Below are positions 20,334 to 30,048 of a stretch of 64,000 bases of DNA, in pieces (within the stretch, counting starts at the first letter, position 1; each line of letters opens with the position of its first letter). The translations under genes and the position numbers were made by a program. This stretch comes from Photobacterium phosphoreum (GTDB taxonomy: Bacteria; Pseudomonadota; Gammaproteobacteria; Enterobacterales; Vibrionaceae): assembly GCF_002954725.1 (NCBI RefSeq), contig NZ_MSCQ01000001.1, positions 593,857-657,856 of the forward strand, written 5' to 3'. The notes under the pieces are model-generated. The model saw only the letters and a list, made by a program, of their open reading frames with translations. It was not told the origin of the DNA and made no database searches.

Positions 20334-23018
20334 ATGCCTGTAACTAATTTAGCTGAACTTGATGCTTTAGTAGCACGAGTTAAAGTGGCTCAAAAAGAAT
20401 TTGCAAGTTTTTCACAAGAACAAGTTGATAAGATATTTCGTGCCGCGTCTCTAGCTGCTTCAACTGCTCGTATCGAGCTTGCTAAAATGGCAGCAGAAGA
20501 GTCTGGCATGGGTATCATGGAAGACAAAGTGATTAAAAACCATTTTGCTTCTGAGTTCATTTACAATAAATACAAAGATGAATTGACGTGTGGCATCATC
20601 GATCGTAACGATGAAGGTGGCACGATCACTATCGCTGAACCTTTAGGTATTGTTTGTGCAATCGTTCCAACGACAAACCCTACTTCAACAGCAATCTTTA
20701 AATCGCTAATCTGTCTTAAAACACGTAATGGTTGTATCTTCTCGCCACACCCACGTGCTAAAAATGCAACTAACTACGCAGCTAAAGTTGTATTAGAAGC
20801 AGCAGTTAAAGCGGGTGCACCAAAAGATATCATTGGTTGGATTGACCAACCATCTGTTGAATTATCAAATGCACTAATGAAACATGAACACGTCAACATG
20901 ATCCTTGCTACTGGTGGTCCAGGCATGGTTAAAGCAGCTTACTCTTCAGGTAAACCTGCAATTGGTGTTGGTGCTGGTAATACGCCTGTTGTTATCGATG
21001 AGACTGCGGATATCAAACGTGCTGTTTCTTCTATCTTAATGTCTAAAACATTCGATAACGGTGTTATCTGTGCTTCTGAGCAAGCTGCAATCGTTGTTGA
21101 ATCAATTTACGATGAAGTTAAAGCTCGTTTCGCTAAATACGGTGCGGCTGTTCTAAGTAAAGAAGATGCAGATAAAGTACGTAAAATACTACTTATCAAT
21201 GGCGCACTTAACGCTAACATCGTTGGCCAACCAGCATACAAAATCGCTGAGCTAGCAAATGTTAAAGTACCTAAATCAACTAAAATTCTTATCGGTGAAG
21301 GTCTAGAAGCTTCATGGGATGATGAATTCGCTCATGAAAAACTATCTCCAACGCTAGGTCTATTTAAAGCGAAAGATTTTGAAGATGCTGTGCGTCAAGC
21401 TGGTATCGTATTAGACATAGGTGGTGTTGGTCATACATCAGTACTTTACACTGACCAAGATAATAACGAAGATCGTATTACGTACTTCGGTGACAAAATG
21501 AAAACTGCTCGTATTCTTGTGAATACACCTGCATCTCAAGGTGGTATCGGTGACCTTTACAACTTTGAATTAGCGCCTTCACTAACTTTAGGTTGTGGTT
21601 CTTGGGGTGGTAATGCTATCTCTGAAAACGTAGGTCCTAAGCACCTTATCAACAAGAAAATTGTAGCTAAGCGAGCAGAAAATATGTTGTGGCATAAACT
21701 ACCAAAATCTATCTACTTCCGTCGCGGCTGTTTACCAATCGCAATGACTGATCTTGAAGGTAAAAAACGTGCACTAATCGTAACTGACCGTTTCTTGTTC
21801 AACAACGGTTACATCGATGACCTACGTTCAATCTTGAAAGAGAAAGGCATGGAAGTTGAAGTATTCCATGAAGTAGAAGCAGATCCAACATTAGCAGTAG
21901 TTAAAGCCGGTGCTGAAGCATGTGCAAGTTACCAACCTGATGTTATCTTAGCTGTTGGTGGTGGTTCACCAATGGATGCTGCGAAAGTTATGTGGGTGAT
22001 GTACGAGCATCCAGAAACTGATTTTGAAGATCTATCAATGCGCTTTATGGATATCCGTAAACGTATTTATAAATTCCCTAAAATGGGTCAAAAAGCTGAA
22101 TTAGTATGTATCACAACGACTTCTGGTACTGGTTCTGAAGTTACACCATTTGCTGTTGTAACTGATGAAAAGACAGGTCAAAAATACCCATTAGCAGATT
22201 ACGAACTAACGCCAAACATGGCGGTTGTCGATGCTAACCTTGTAATGGATATGCCTAAGTCTTTATGTGCATTCGGTGGTTATGATGCAGTAACTCACGC
22301 ATTAGAAGCTTACGTTTCTGTTCTTGCTAACGAGTACTCAGACGGTCACGCTCTTCAAGCACTTAAGATGCTTAAAGAGTACTTGCCAAGCTCTTATGTG
22401 AACGGTAAAAAAGATCCAATTGCACGTGAGAAAGTTCACAATGCAGCAACAATCGCTGGTATGGCTTTTGCGCAGTCTTTCCTAGGTGTGTGTCACTCAA
22501 TGGCGCATAAATTAGGCGCTGAATTCCATATCCCACACGGTCTTGCGAATGCGTTATTAATCTCGAATACTGTTCGTTTTAATGCGACTAACAACCCAAC
22601 GAAACAAGCTGCGTTCTCTCAGTACGACCGTCCTAAAGCACGTGCTCGTTACGCTGAAGTTGCAGAGCATTTAGGTTTCCGTGAAGGCAATACTGAAACG
22701 AAAGTTAATGCGTTACTTGGTTGGTTAGAAGAGCTTAAACTTGCATTGGATATTCCACTGTCAATTCAAGCTGCTGGTGTTGATGAAGCTGCGTTTATGG
22801 CTAAAGTTGATGCAATTGCTGAAGATGCGTTCGATGACCAATGTACTGGTGCTAACCCACGTTACCCATTGATTAAAGAGCTTAAAGAAGTATTAATTGC
22901 TTCTTACTACGGTATAGCATACGTTGACGGCATAACGTTTGAGGGTACAACAGTAATCAAGGAATCAGAGCCAGTACAAGTTGCTGCAAAAGATAAAAAA
23001 GTAAAAGCAAAAGCTTAA
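20334..23018 (+). CDS. adhE: Bifunctional acetaldehyde-CoA / alcohol dehydrogenase
   Basis: The 894-residue fusion has an N-terminal CoA-acylating aldehyde dehydrogenase (about 1-440). In it NAD-binding GVGAGNTPVVIDE lies near 211 and the catalytic Cys is in GVICASEQA near 242-250. The C-terminal Fe-dependent alcohol dehydrogenase (about 450-870) has GGGSPMDAAKVMW, TTSGTGSEVTPFAV and the Fe-ligand His-rich segment FLGVCHSMAHKLG plus HIPHGLANA. It reduces acetyl-CoA to ethanol via acetaldehyde, recycling NADH in fermentation, and forms spirosome filaments. The ATG follows GGAG by 7 bp. The Ala/Lys-rich tail after residue 870 is typical. Codon use is strongly biased, in keeping with high expression. 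Confidence 0.98.
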   Translation: MPVTNLAELDALVARVKVAQKEFASFSQEQVDKIFRAASLAASTARIELAKMAAEESGMGIMEDKVIKNHFASEFIYNKYKDELTCGIIDRNDEGGTITIAEPLGIVCAIVPTTNPTSTAIFKSLICLKTRNGCIFSPHPRAKNATNYAAKVVLEAAVKAGAPKDIIGWIDQPSVELSNALMKHEHVNMILATGGPGMVKAAYSSGKPAIGVGAGNTPVVIDETADIKRAVSSILMSKTFDNGVICASEQAAIVVESIYDEVKARFAKYGAAVLSKEDADKVRKILLINGALNANIVGQPAYKIAELANVKVPKSTKILIGEGLEASWDDEFAHEKLSPTLGLFKAKDFEDAVRQAGIVLDIGGVGHTSVLYTDQDNNEDRITYFGDKMKTARILVNTPASQGGIGDLYNFELAPSLTLGCGSWGGNAISENVGPKHLINKKIVAKRAENMLWHKLPKSIYFRRGCLPIAMTDLEGKKRALIVTDRFLFNNGYIDDLRSILKEKGMEVEVFHEVEADPTLAVVKAGAEACASYQPDVILAVGGGSPMDAAKVMWVMYEHPETDFEDLSMRFMDIRKRIYKFPKMGQKAELVCITTTSGTGSEVTPFAVVTDEKTGQKYPLADYELTPNMAVVDANLVMDMPKSLCAFGGYDAVTHALEAYVSVLANEYSDGHALQALKMLKEYLPSSYVNGKKDPIAREKVHNAATIAGMAFAQSFLGVCHSMAHKLGAEFHIPHGLANALLISNTVRFNATNNPTKQAAFSQYDRPKARARYAEVAEHLGFREGNTETKVNALLGWLEELKLALDIPLSIQAAGVDEAAFMAKVDAIAEDAFDDQCTGANPRYPLIKELKEVLIASYYGIAYVDGITFEGTTVIKESEPVQVAAKDKKVKAKA

Positions 23019-23041
23019 TATCTTTACTGACTAAAATATAA

Positions 23042-23073
23042 AAAAAGCCCGTCTAGCAATAGACGGGCTTTTT
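23042..23073 (+). terminator. adhE terminator
   Basis: AAAAAGCCCGTCTA pairs perfectly with TAGACGGGCTTTTT around a GCAA (GNRA-type) tetraloop. Confidence 0.93.
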
Positions 23074-23136
23074 GTTTTGGGGGATTTACATCATCATTGA
23101 TAAGTGCTTAAAATTCACCTCGCAACCTCTGAACAT

Positions 23137-23166
23137 AAAAAAGGCCAAGTATTAATACTCAGCCTA
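23137..23166 (-). terminator. Terminator of the SDR-family gene
   Basis: On the minus strand AGGCTGAGTAT pairs with ATACTTGGCCT (with G-U pairs), followed by six U residues. Confidence 0.75.
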
Positions 23167-23198
23167 TTGGGTACATTAATTACTTAGTGTGAGTGAGA

Positions 23199-23888
23199 TT
23201 AGACCCCTATTTCAGATTCTAGCATCCTACCGTTAAAAGAATCATTTCTTACGATATACTCAACATTACGTGCAATTTCATCTTGCATCGGAACATTGAC
23301 AATAGCATGCTGATCATAAGATTTATCTTGAAGATTAATCGGTACAATGCCACCAACCCGAATATTAAAAGCGGCCAGTTCGTTTGCCCAATTTTGAGTT
23401 AAGCCACTAACAACCGTTTTACTGGTCGTTGGTGCATGAGGGTGATGATTTTCATGGCTTAATGCTAGATTAACAATGACACTTTGATGCGGTTGATGTT
23501 GCATGAATTCAGCGGCAACTTTACCAAAGATAAAAAAGCTGGCTGCGCTTTTTTGCATAAGATCATTGAAATCAGTGATAGATGTTGGTGATAAAAGGTG
23601 AGGTATTTCTGTACCTGTCCACGTATTCAATAAAATATTAACAGCTCCAAAGCGCTCACTGACTTGTTGAAATAGATTTTGAATACTGGTTTCATCGTAG
23701 CACTGTAGAAAAAATGCAGCGGATGTATCACTAATTTTACGACAAGATTGTAAGGTTTTTTTTAGTTCAACTTCGTTATTATCGACTAGTGCTAGGGTAG
23801 CCCCTAATGATGCGAAATGAAGTGCTACCGCTTTACCAACAGGATTACCAGCATCGGTAATAATAGCGACTGATTGTCCGATATGCAT
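23199..23888 (-). CDS. Short-chain dehydrogenase/reductase-like protein with an altered active site
   Basis: The 229-residue protein follows the SDR fold: an N-terminal Rossmann segment VAIITDAGNPVGKAVALHF (residues 8-26), an acidic residue ending beta-2 (LALVDNNE), ILLNTW where NNAG is usual, and IRVGGIVP after the active site. The canonical YxxxK is here PTTSK: Lys is kept but Tyr is replaced by Pro, and the upstream catalytic Ser region reads NLALSHENHHPH. It is probably not a working reductase unless it uses another mechanism, and may be a regulatory or binding protein. It stands alone between adhE and an unknown gene. Confidence 0.75.
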   Translation of the reverse strand: MHIGQSVAIITDAGNPVGKAVALHFASLGATLALVDNNEVELKKTLQSCRKISDTSAAFFLQCYDETSIQNLFQQVSERFGAVNILLNTWTGTEIPHLLSPTSITDFNDLMQKSAASFFIFGKVAAEFMQHQPHQSVIVNLALSHENHHPHAPTTSKTVVSGLTQNWANELAAFNIRVGGIVPINLQDKSYDQHAIVNVPMQDEIARNVEYIVRNDSFNGRMLESEIGV

Positions 23889-24110
23889 ATATACCTAGCC
23901 TTAATGTTTAGAGGGTCGTATTTAGTGCCTTATTAGTATCAGTTTTATTATGGGTATATCTAAGGCAACTATTAAGGACAATACTAGTCAATAAGAACGC
24001 AAACTAATAATAATAAAGAAGAAATTATGAGCAAGGTCACGAACAAATAATGGTGATATTTTTGCAGCATAAATGATGTTTTTTATCTTTGATCAACTGC
24101 AAATATTGGC

Positions 24111-24620
24111 TTAGGCTGCCAAACTTATTTCACTAAGGCGTTTAGATTTAATTAACGCTAAGTAAAGATCTTGTGGTGTTGCTTGAAGCGGTTTTAGCTC
24201 TATTGGTGGTAATTTTCTGCGTTCATGAAGTGATAAGTTATGGAACAAATCTTCCGGTAAGCCTTTTGTTTGTTGCGGTGGGTATGATAGAGCGGTTGGT
24301 TGTAACTGGGCCAGTAAACGGGTACTGGTTAAACTTGCTTGATGAAAAGCTTGTGCTTGTTCTGCTGCTCGTTGATAACAGGTTGGTGTTGATGAGAGGG
24401 GTTGTGATGCTGGAATTTCAAAATAAGCCCGCAATTGTTGTGATGATGGTGTTTCGATTGGGGTTGCATCAACAGGAATGTTCTCATTCAGATCAGAAGA
24501 TAATAACGCTAACATCAATGCAAAATCAGCACGACGTCCACCTTCAATCGCATGGTTGAGATGAGTGCCGAGTTGAATTTCATTAATAAGCTGTAAATTA
24601 TCAAGTGATTGAGTTTGCAT
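24111..24620 (-). CDS. Conserved-looking hypothetical protein
   Basis: I do not recognise this 169-residue protein. It is hydrophilic, with no membrane segment or signal peptide. The N-terminus (LQLINEIQLGTHLNHAIEGG, then RRADFALMLALLS) looks like an amphipathic helical domain. The middle is rich in Pro, Gln, Thr and Ser. The C-terminal part (LHERRKLPPIELKPLQATPQ) looks more ordered. The minus frame is preferred over an overlapping plus-strand frame at 24173-24559 because its composition is protein-like and the other lacks any start context. A weak ribosome-binding site precedes the ATG. Confidence 0.6.
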   Translation of the reverse strand: MQTQSLDNLQLINEIQLGTHLNHAIEGGRRADFALMLALLSSDLNENIPVDATPIETPSSQQLRAYFEIPASQPLSSTPTCYQRAAEQAQAFHQASLTSTRLLAQLQPTALSYPPQQTKGLPEDLFHNLSLHERRKLPPIELKPLQATPQDLYLALIKSKRLSEISLAA

Positions 24621-24702
24621 GTAATCAATAGCTGGCTATGTTAAATAAGGTATTAAAGTTATCGACATAAAAAACAATAACTTTAATCATTTATTTTAGG
24701 TA

Positions 24703-24729
24703 ATAAAAAGCCCTGAACATGTCAGGGCT
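24703..24729 (-). terminator. Terminator of the retropepsin/7TM/ATP-grasp operon
   Basis: AGCCCTGA pairs with TCAGGGCT around a short loop. On the minus strand it is followed by UUUUU, 27 bp past the ATP-grasp stop. Confidence 0.85.
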
Positions 24730-24755
24730 AATAATGTTATCGCATTAATCGTCGT

Positions 24756-25730
24756 TTAGAATTCAGGTTTAGCACCAAACTGATGCGCACAATAAGCAAC
24801 CCGTTCTTCAGGGGTTGGTGTATGTGACGTTACACCTAGAGATTCAATATGGCGCAAACGTGGCAATAAACCCGTACCATTGGCAATTTGAATCGCTAAT
24901 CCAGGACGCGCATTAAGTTCTAATACCATTGGGCCTTTGGTTTTATCTAATACCATATCAGTGCCCATATAGCCCAAGCCTGTCATTTCCCACGCACTTG
25001 CCGCAAGCACTAACAGTTTGTTCCACTCTGGTACTTTAAGCTCAATTAAGAGGCGATCTGTATCAGGATGACGCTCAATCGGTTGGTTAAATTGCACTGC
25101 TCGAATGGCGTGACCTGAGGCAATATCAATACCGACACCGACAGCACCTTGGTGTAAGTTTGCTTTACCATCAGAAGCCGATGTTGAGCAACGCATCATT
25201 GCCATAACAGGGTAGCCCTTAAATACAATCACGCGTACATCAGGCACACCTTCATAACTAAAACCATCAAACACATTATCAAATTGAATCAGGTTTTCGA
25301 CCATGGCAACATCATTTTTACCTCCGAGCGAGAACAGTCCTGCAAGGGTATTGGTAATGTGACGCTCAACATCTTGTTGATTGATTTCTGCACCTGACGG
25401 TTTTACATAAATGCCGTCTTTATGCTTTACAATGACTAAGATACCTTTACCACCAGACCCGCGCGCAGGCTTAATGACAAAGCCTGGCCAGTCTTTAACC
25501 ATATGATGAATATGTTTAACCGTTGCTTGGCTGTCGATAACCCCAATCAAATCGGGGACGGTTGCCCCTGCTTGTTGAGCAATGAACTTCGTTTTTAGTT
25601 TGTCATCCACCAGCGGAAAACGACTACGATCATTGTAACGACCAATATAGCTATGATTTCTTATGTTCATTCCCATAATGCCACGATCACGCAGTTTTTT
25701 AGGTGAAGTAAACTGTGAAAAAAATGACAT
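24756..25730 (-). CDS. RimK-related alpha-L-glutamate ligase-like ATP-grasp protein
   Basis: The 324-residue ATP-grasp enzyme shows the phosphate-binding loop KPARGSGGKGILV near residues 92-104, a metal-binding LELNARPGLAIQ near 269-280, and the N-terminal NDRSRFPLVDDKLKTKF segment. It belongs to the RimK-related group that should ligate an amino acid, probably glutamate, to a carboxyl group. The acceptor is not known. It is the last gene of a three-gene operon, 3 bp after the transglutaminase-like/7TM gene. Gene order with that protein and a retropepsin-like lipoprotein is conserved in many gammaproteobacteria. Confidence 0.85.
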   Translation of the reverse strand: MSFFSQFTSPKKLRDRGIMGMNIRNHSYIGRYNDRSRFPLVDDKLKTKFIAQQAGATVPDLIGVIDSQATVKHIHHMVKDWPGFVIKPARGSGGKGILVIVKHKDGIYVKPSGAEINQQDVERHITNTLAGLFSLGGKNDVAMVENLIQFDNVFDGFSYEGVPDVRVIVFKGYPVMAMMRCSTSASDGKANLHQGAVGVGIDIASGHAIRAVQFNQPIERHPDTDRLLIELKVPEWNKLLVLAASAWEMTGLGYMGTDMVLDKTKGPMVLELNARPGLAIQIANGTGLLPRLRHIESLGVTSHTPTPEERVAYCAHQFGAKPEF

Positions 25731-25733
25731 AGA

Positions 25734-27248
25734 TTAGTCCTCAACGAGTGGCTTAAAGCGACGTAATTCACTTAGACGATAACCAGTGTAGTTACCTAAT
25801 ATTAAGATCGCTGCCAGAATAAGGAACTGTACACCAATAAAGTTAAACGTTAAGTGACGTACAATTGGTGTTGTCATTGCAAGGTAAATCAATACTGATG
25901 TTAGCAATGAACCACCACCTTGAATAAACACTTCCTTCGCACCTTCTTCTTCCCATAGGATTGACATCCGTTCGATGGTCCATGAAAGAATAATCATTGG
26001 GAAGAACGTGATTGTTAGACCTTCAATTAAGCCAATCTTAAATGCGACCACGGTGAATATCGAAATAATCAATATTACCGTTATTATGACCGCGGATATT
26101 CGGGCGACCAGAAGTAGGTTGAGTTTCGAGAGATAACTTCGAATGATCAAACCGGTACCGACAATCAATAGGAAACCAATAATACCGGTCAATAGCTGAG
26201 TTTGCACAAATGCAACCGCAATTAACACAGGCATGAATGTCCCTGATGTTTTTAATCCGACAATGATTCGCAAAAACACCACAATTAAGGCACCAATAGG
26301 TACTAACATGATGGTTTTGAACATCGCTTGCTCTTCAAGTGGCAAACTATGAATTGAGAAGTTTAAAAGATCTTCAGCTTTGATTTTTTCTTGTGTTGCA
26401 CGTTGTGGCGTAATGTCTTGTGCAATAATTGAGAAGCTGATGTTTGAATTACGACCACCCACAACATCAAGTAGTGCATTACCTTGCTGATTCCAAATCA
26501 TCACATTTTCAGGTTTGCCTTGCTCGCCTGTAGTGAGATTAAACAGTTGCCAGTTTTTCTGTTGTTTATCCCACACTTCAACCATCGGGGATACACTTTG
26601 ACGACGACGTCCATCTTCAAGTGTTAAACCACTAACAATACGAGAATTGATGCCTTCAAGTGATAATAGGCTAGTAACCACATCTGCCGGTGACATCGTA
26701 TCAAGTAACACCGCTGCATTTTGATTTTGCTTATCATGTAGCTCACGAATTAACTCGCGGGCTAATGTTACATCATCCGCAGATAAATTACGGGCTTGGG
26801 TTAATAGTGCGGTTGCTGCTGTTTGTTGTGGATTACTTAAGCTAACTTCTGCTGGCTCACCTTTAGGTGCTACAGGTTTATACTTAGCGTGATCATCAAC
26901 CAGTAATTGGGTTTTGTAATACAACACTTGCTTACCAATAGCAGTACGGGTTGCCCAATCGGCTTCACGACCGTCTTTAGTATTGTGGATCACAACAGAA
27001 TAATTAGGGGGTGATGATGTACTTTCATCAATCAGTGTAAAGCCCTGTTGTGTTCCTGGCGCTGACATTTTTACTTGTACGGGATCGCCGATTGCATCAA
27101 ATTGTACTCGAGCTTCTACTTCCCATACCGCGCGTTCTTTACCTGGCGTCCATGGCACACCATAGACATCATGGCGATATACGCTTAATCCGATGCCTGA
27201 AATAATTAGCAGGGAGATAAGTATATAAAAGGGTATTCTTGACGTCAT
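25734..27248 (-). CDS. Inactive transglutaminase-like protein with C-terminal 7TM domain
   Basis: About 504 residues. One N-terminal membrane anchor (IPFYILISLLIISGIGLSVY) is followed by a roughly 300-residue periplasmic region resembling a degenerate transglutaminase fold (LREL...LLDTMSPADVVTSLLSLEGI). The second half has about seven membrane helices (from IMLVPIGALIVVFLRIIVGL) and ends in a short tail. This matches the family annotated as an inactive transglutaminase fused to seven membrane helices. The ATG at 27248 follows AGAGG by 6 bp and leaves a 10-bp gap to the upstream gene. A longer frame start at 27305 would overlap that gene. The role is unknown but clearly envelope-linked. Confidence 0.85.
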   Translation of the reverse strand: MTSRIPFYILISLLIISGIGLSVYRHDVYGVPWTPGKERAVWEVEARVQFDAIGDPVQVKMSAPGTQQGFTLIDESTSSPPNYSVVIHNTKDGREADWATRTAIGKQVLYYKTQLLVDDHAKYKPVAPKGEPAEVSLSNPQQTAATALLTQARNLSADDVTLARELIRELHDKQNQNAAVLLDTMSPADVVTSLLSLEGINSRIVSGLTLEDGRRRQSVSPMVEVWDKQQKNWQLFNLTTGEQGKPENVMIWNQQGNALLDVVGGRNSNISFSIIAQDITPQRATQEKIKAEDLLNFSIHSLPLEEQAMFKTIMLVPIGALIVVFLRIIVGLKTSGTFMPVLIAVAFVQTQLLTGIIGFLLIVGTGLIIRSYLSKLNLLLVARISAVIITVILIISIFTVVAFKIGLIEGLTITFFPMIILSWTIERMSILWEEEGAKEVFIQGGGSLLTSVLIYLAMTTPIVRHLTFNFIGVQFLILAAILILGNYTGYRLSELRRFKPLVED

Positions 27249-27258
27249 AACAGCCTCT

Positions 27259-28065
27259 TTATTTATTAACTTGGACTGGCTTAGGCTCAGTCTTTCCCTG
27301 AACAAATTGTTTACCTACATCGACTAACGCAATATCTTTAAAGAATTCACGCCCAAGTAAAACAGGGAAATCCATCTTTGTTCTATCTGCGAGTGTAAAT
27401 TGTGTTTTTTCGTGTAAAGAACCTAAAGTAATCCATGCTTCAATCACAGGACGGCGAACGGCTTCTTCTGAGGTTGATTGACGAATACGTACCCACCGAA
27501 AAATCGGGGCTTCAATGGTTTCTGGCTTTGCTTTGTTATTCACGGCAATTTCTGCAGGTGTATCCATTGCAGAGTCATGACTTAAATCAAAACGAACCCA
27601 TTCTTTACCATCTCGTTCAAATGTTTGTACATCAACCGCATTGAGTGATGACGTTGTCGCACCAGTATCGACTCGCGCTTTAAAATGGCTCTTAACAGAA
27701 TCAATCCATACCCATTCTTCTTGCCCTAAAATGACTTTACCGTTGGCAGTTTTGGAGTCGAGAGCGGGTTTCTCAGCTGGAATTCTAATAATTTGTTTTT
27801 CAACAATAACTTTAGGTTGAGTGAGGCTTTTATGTTTAAGAAATTTTATATCTTTTGAGATAGATGCTAATTTTCTTTCAAGCTGGCCTATATATTGTTG
27901 TTGATTTTCTACATGTGTAGAAACATCATTGATTTTAGTATCAACGTGATTTTCAACACTATTGATAGCAGCTAAAGTTTGTTGATGATTTTTCTCTAGC
28001 ATTGCGTTTGAGGTACATCCTGAAAGTATCGCCAGTGCAATTACTGATACGCTAAGACGAAGCAT
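27259..28065 (-). CDS. Retropepsin-like aspartic protease lipoprotein (annotated as ATP-dependent zinc protease family)
   Basis: The roughly 268-residue protein begins with a lipoprotein signal (AILSGC, Cys near residue 17). A coiled-coil stretch with repeated VENH/VENQ-type segments covers about residues 25-85, and a C-terminal retropepsin-like domain follows. That domain has the catalytic ARVDTGATTSSLNA near 132-145 and the flap/last strand FPVLLGREFFKD near 237-248, typical of PF05618. Despite the family name, the DTGA motif indicates an aspartyl protease. It heads the operon with the 7TM and ATP-grasp genes. The ATG at 28065 lies 5 bp after GGAG. The ATG one codon earlier is too close. 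Confidence 0.87.
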   Translation of the reverse strand: MLRLSVSVIALAILSGCTSNAMLEKNHQQTLAAINSVENHVDTKINDVSTHVENQQQYIGQLERKLASISKDIKFLKHKSLTQPKVIVEKQIIRIPAEKPALDSKTANGKVILGQEEWVWIDSVKSHFKARVDTGATTSSLNAVDVQTFERDGKEWVRFDLSHDSAMDTPAEIAVNNKAKPETIEAPIFRWVRIRQSTSEEAVRRPVIEAWITLGSLHEKTQFTLADRTKMDFPVLLGREFFKDIALVDVGKQFVQGKTEPKPVQVNK

Positions 28066-28154
28066 CATATCTCCTATATGCGTCTATTTTTATATAATAA
28101 CAACATTAGTTTACATCAAAAAAAGGATGCAAGCAGCATCCCTTTTGTCAGTCG

Positions 28155-29129
28155 TTAGTCAGGATTCCGTCCGATGAGAATCGCACGTCTTGGGGCTGGA
28201 TGACCATCTATCGTTTTTGAGCTATCTTCTTGATTTAAATATTCTGGAAGGGAATTATTCGTCATCCAGTCGGTTGATCTTTGTTCATCAGTGGTAGTGA
28301 TGTTTTCATCGACAATACGAACGTCAACAAAGCCACATTTTTCCATCCATACCTTTAATGCTTTTGCGGAAGGGAAAAAATAAACATTATGCATTTGTGC
28401 ATAGCGGTGGGTTGGTACTAGTACTGTATTTTCATCGCCATCAATGACCAGTGTTTCTAAAATAACTTCGCCACCGGCACGCAATTGATTTTTTAATTGT
28501 AGAATATGATCGAGTGGTGAACGGCGGTGATATAGCACTCCCATGCTAAATACCGTGTCAAACGCTTTTAGCTCAGGTAATTGCTCAATACCTAATGGTA
28601 ATAAATAGGCGCGTTCATCTTGACCCATTAAACGTTTAATGGCTTCAAATTGAATTAAGAATAGGCTTGATGGATCAATACCTACTGTTAACTTAGCGCC
28701 TTCACCTAGCATGCGCCACATGTGGTAGCCGTTACCACAACCCACATCTAATACACTGCGACCCGCTAGTGGCGTAATGTGCGGTAATACACGATCCCAT
28801 TTCCAATCAGAGCGCCATTCAGTATCGATATGAATATCGTGCATTGTGAATGGACCTTTACGCCATGGGTGAAGTAAACGTAATAGGCTTTCTAAACGTT
28901 TCTTCTCACCATCTGCAATCGGCACTTCATTACGAACACTGACTTCATTTTTTAGATCAATAAGATCGGGCTTATCGGTTGGGAATTTTTGCAATGCGCG
29001 CACCCAACGAGCCATATCGCCATGTTCTTGTTGTTCCCAGTCACTTAATTGTTGTGGCAAGGTGTTTAACCATGGACGTAGTGTCTCATGTTGAGCGAGG
29101 AGTTGATAAAAAGCAGAAAAACTAAACAT
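28155..29129 (-). CDS. cmoB: tRNA U34 carboxymethyltransferase
   Basis: About 324 residues from [15 protein letters not shown] to the stop, equal to E. coli CmoB (323). The Rossmann methyltransferase core has [20 protein letters not shown] near residues 125-144 and [17 protein letters not shown] near 189-205. It transfers the carboxymethyl group of carboxy-SAM to 5-hydroxyuridine at tRNA position 34, forming cmo5U and widening wobble decoding. The frame runs 38 codons further upstream into cmoA, but conservation starts at this Met. It follows cmoA by 16 bp. Confidence 0.96.
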   Translation of the reverse strand: MFSFSAFYQLLAQHETLRPWLNTLPQQLSDWEQQEHGDMARWVRALQKFPTDKPDLIDLKNEVSVRNEVPIADGEKKRLESLLRLLHPWRKGPFTMHDIHIDTEWRSDWKWDRVLPHITPLAGRSVLDVGCGNGYHMWRMLGEGAKLTVGIDPSSLFLIQFEAIKRLMGQDERAYLLPLGIEQLPELKAFDTVFSMGVLYHRRSPLDHILQLKNQLRAGGEVILETLVIDGDENTVLVPTHRYAQMHNVYFFPSAKALKVWMEKCGFVDVRIVDENITTTDEQRSTDWMTNNSLPEYLNQEDSSKTIDGHPAPRRAILIGRNPD

Positions 29130-29145
29130 ATTGGAACTGTAAACC

Positions 29146-29949
<804 letters not shown>

Positions 29950-30048
29950 CTACCAGGTGATCCATCACCCTTGAAAAGCCGCGTATTGTAGAGAAAATAG
30001 CATCATTTGTCTTTAATAATTGTTGTTGAACCGTTGGCTTTATAATGG

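Noticed and set aside
24173..24559. 128-codon plus-strand frame opposite the unknown gene
   Set aside because: It has no start context and its Val/Leu-rich composition mirrors the complement of the better minus-strand frame.
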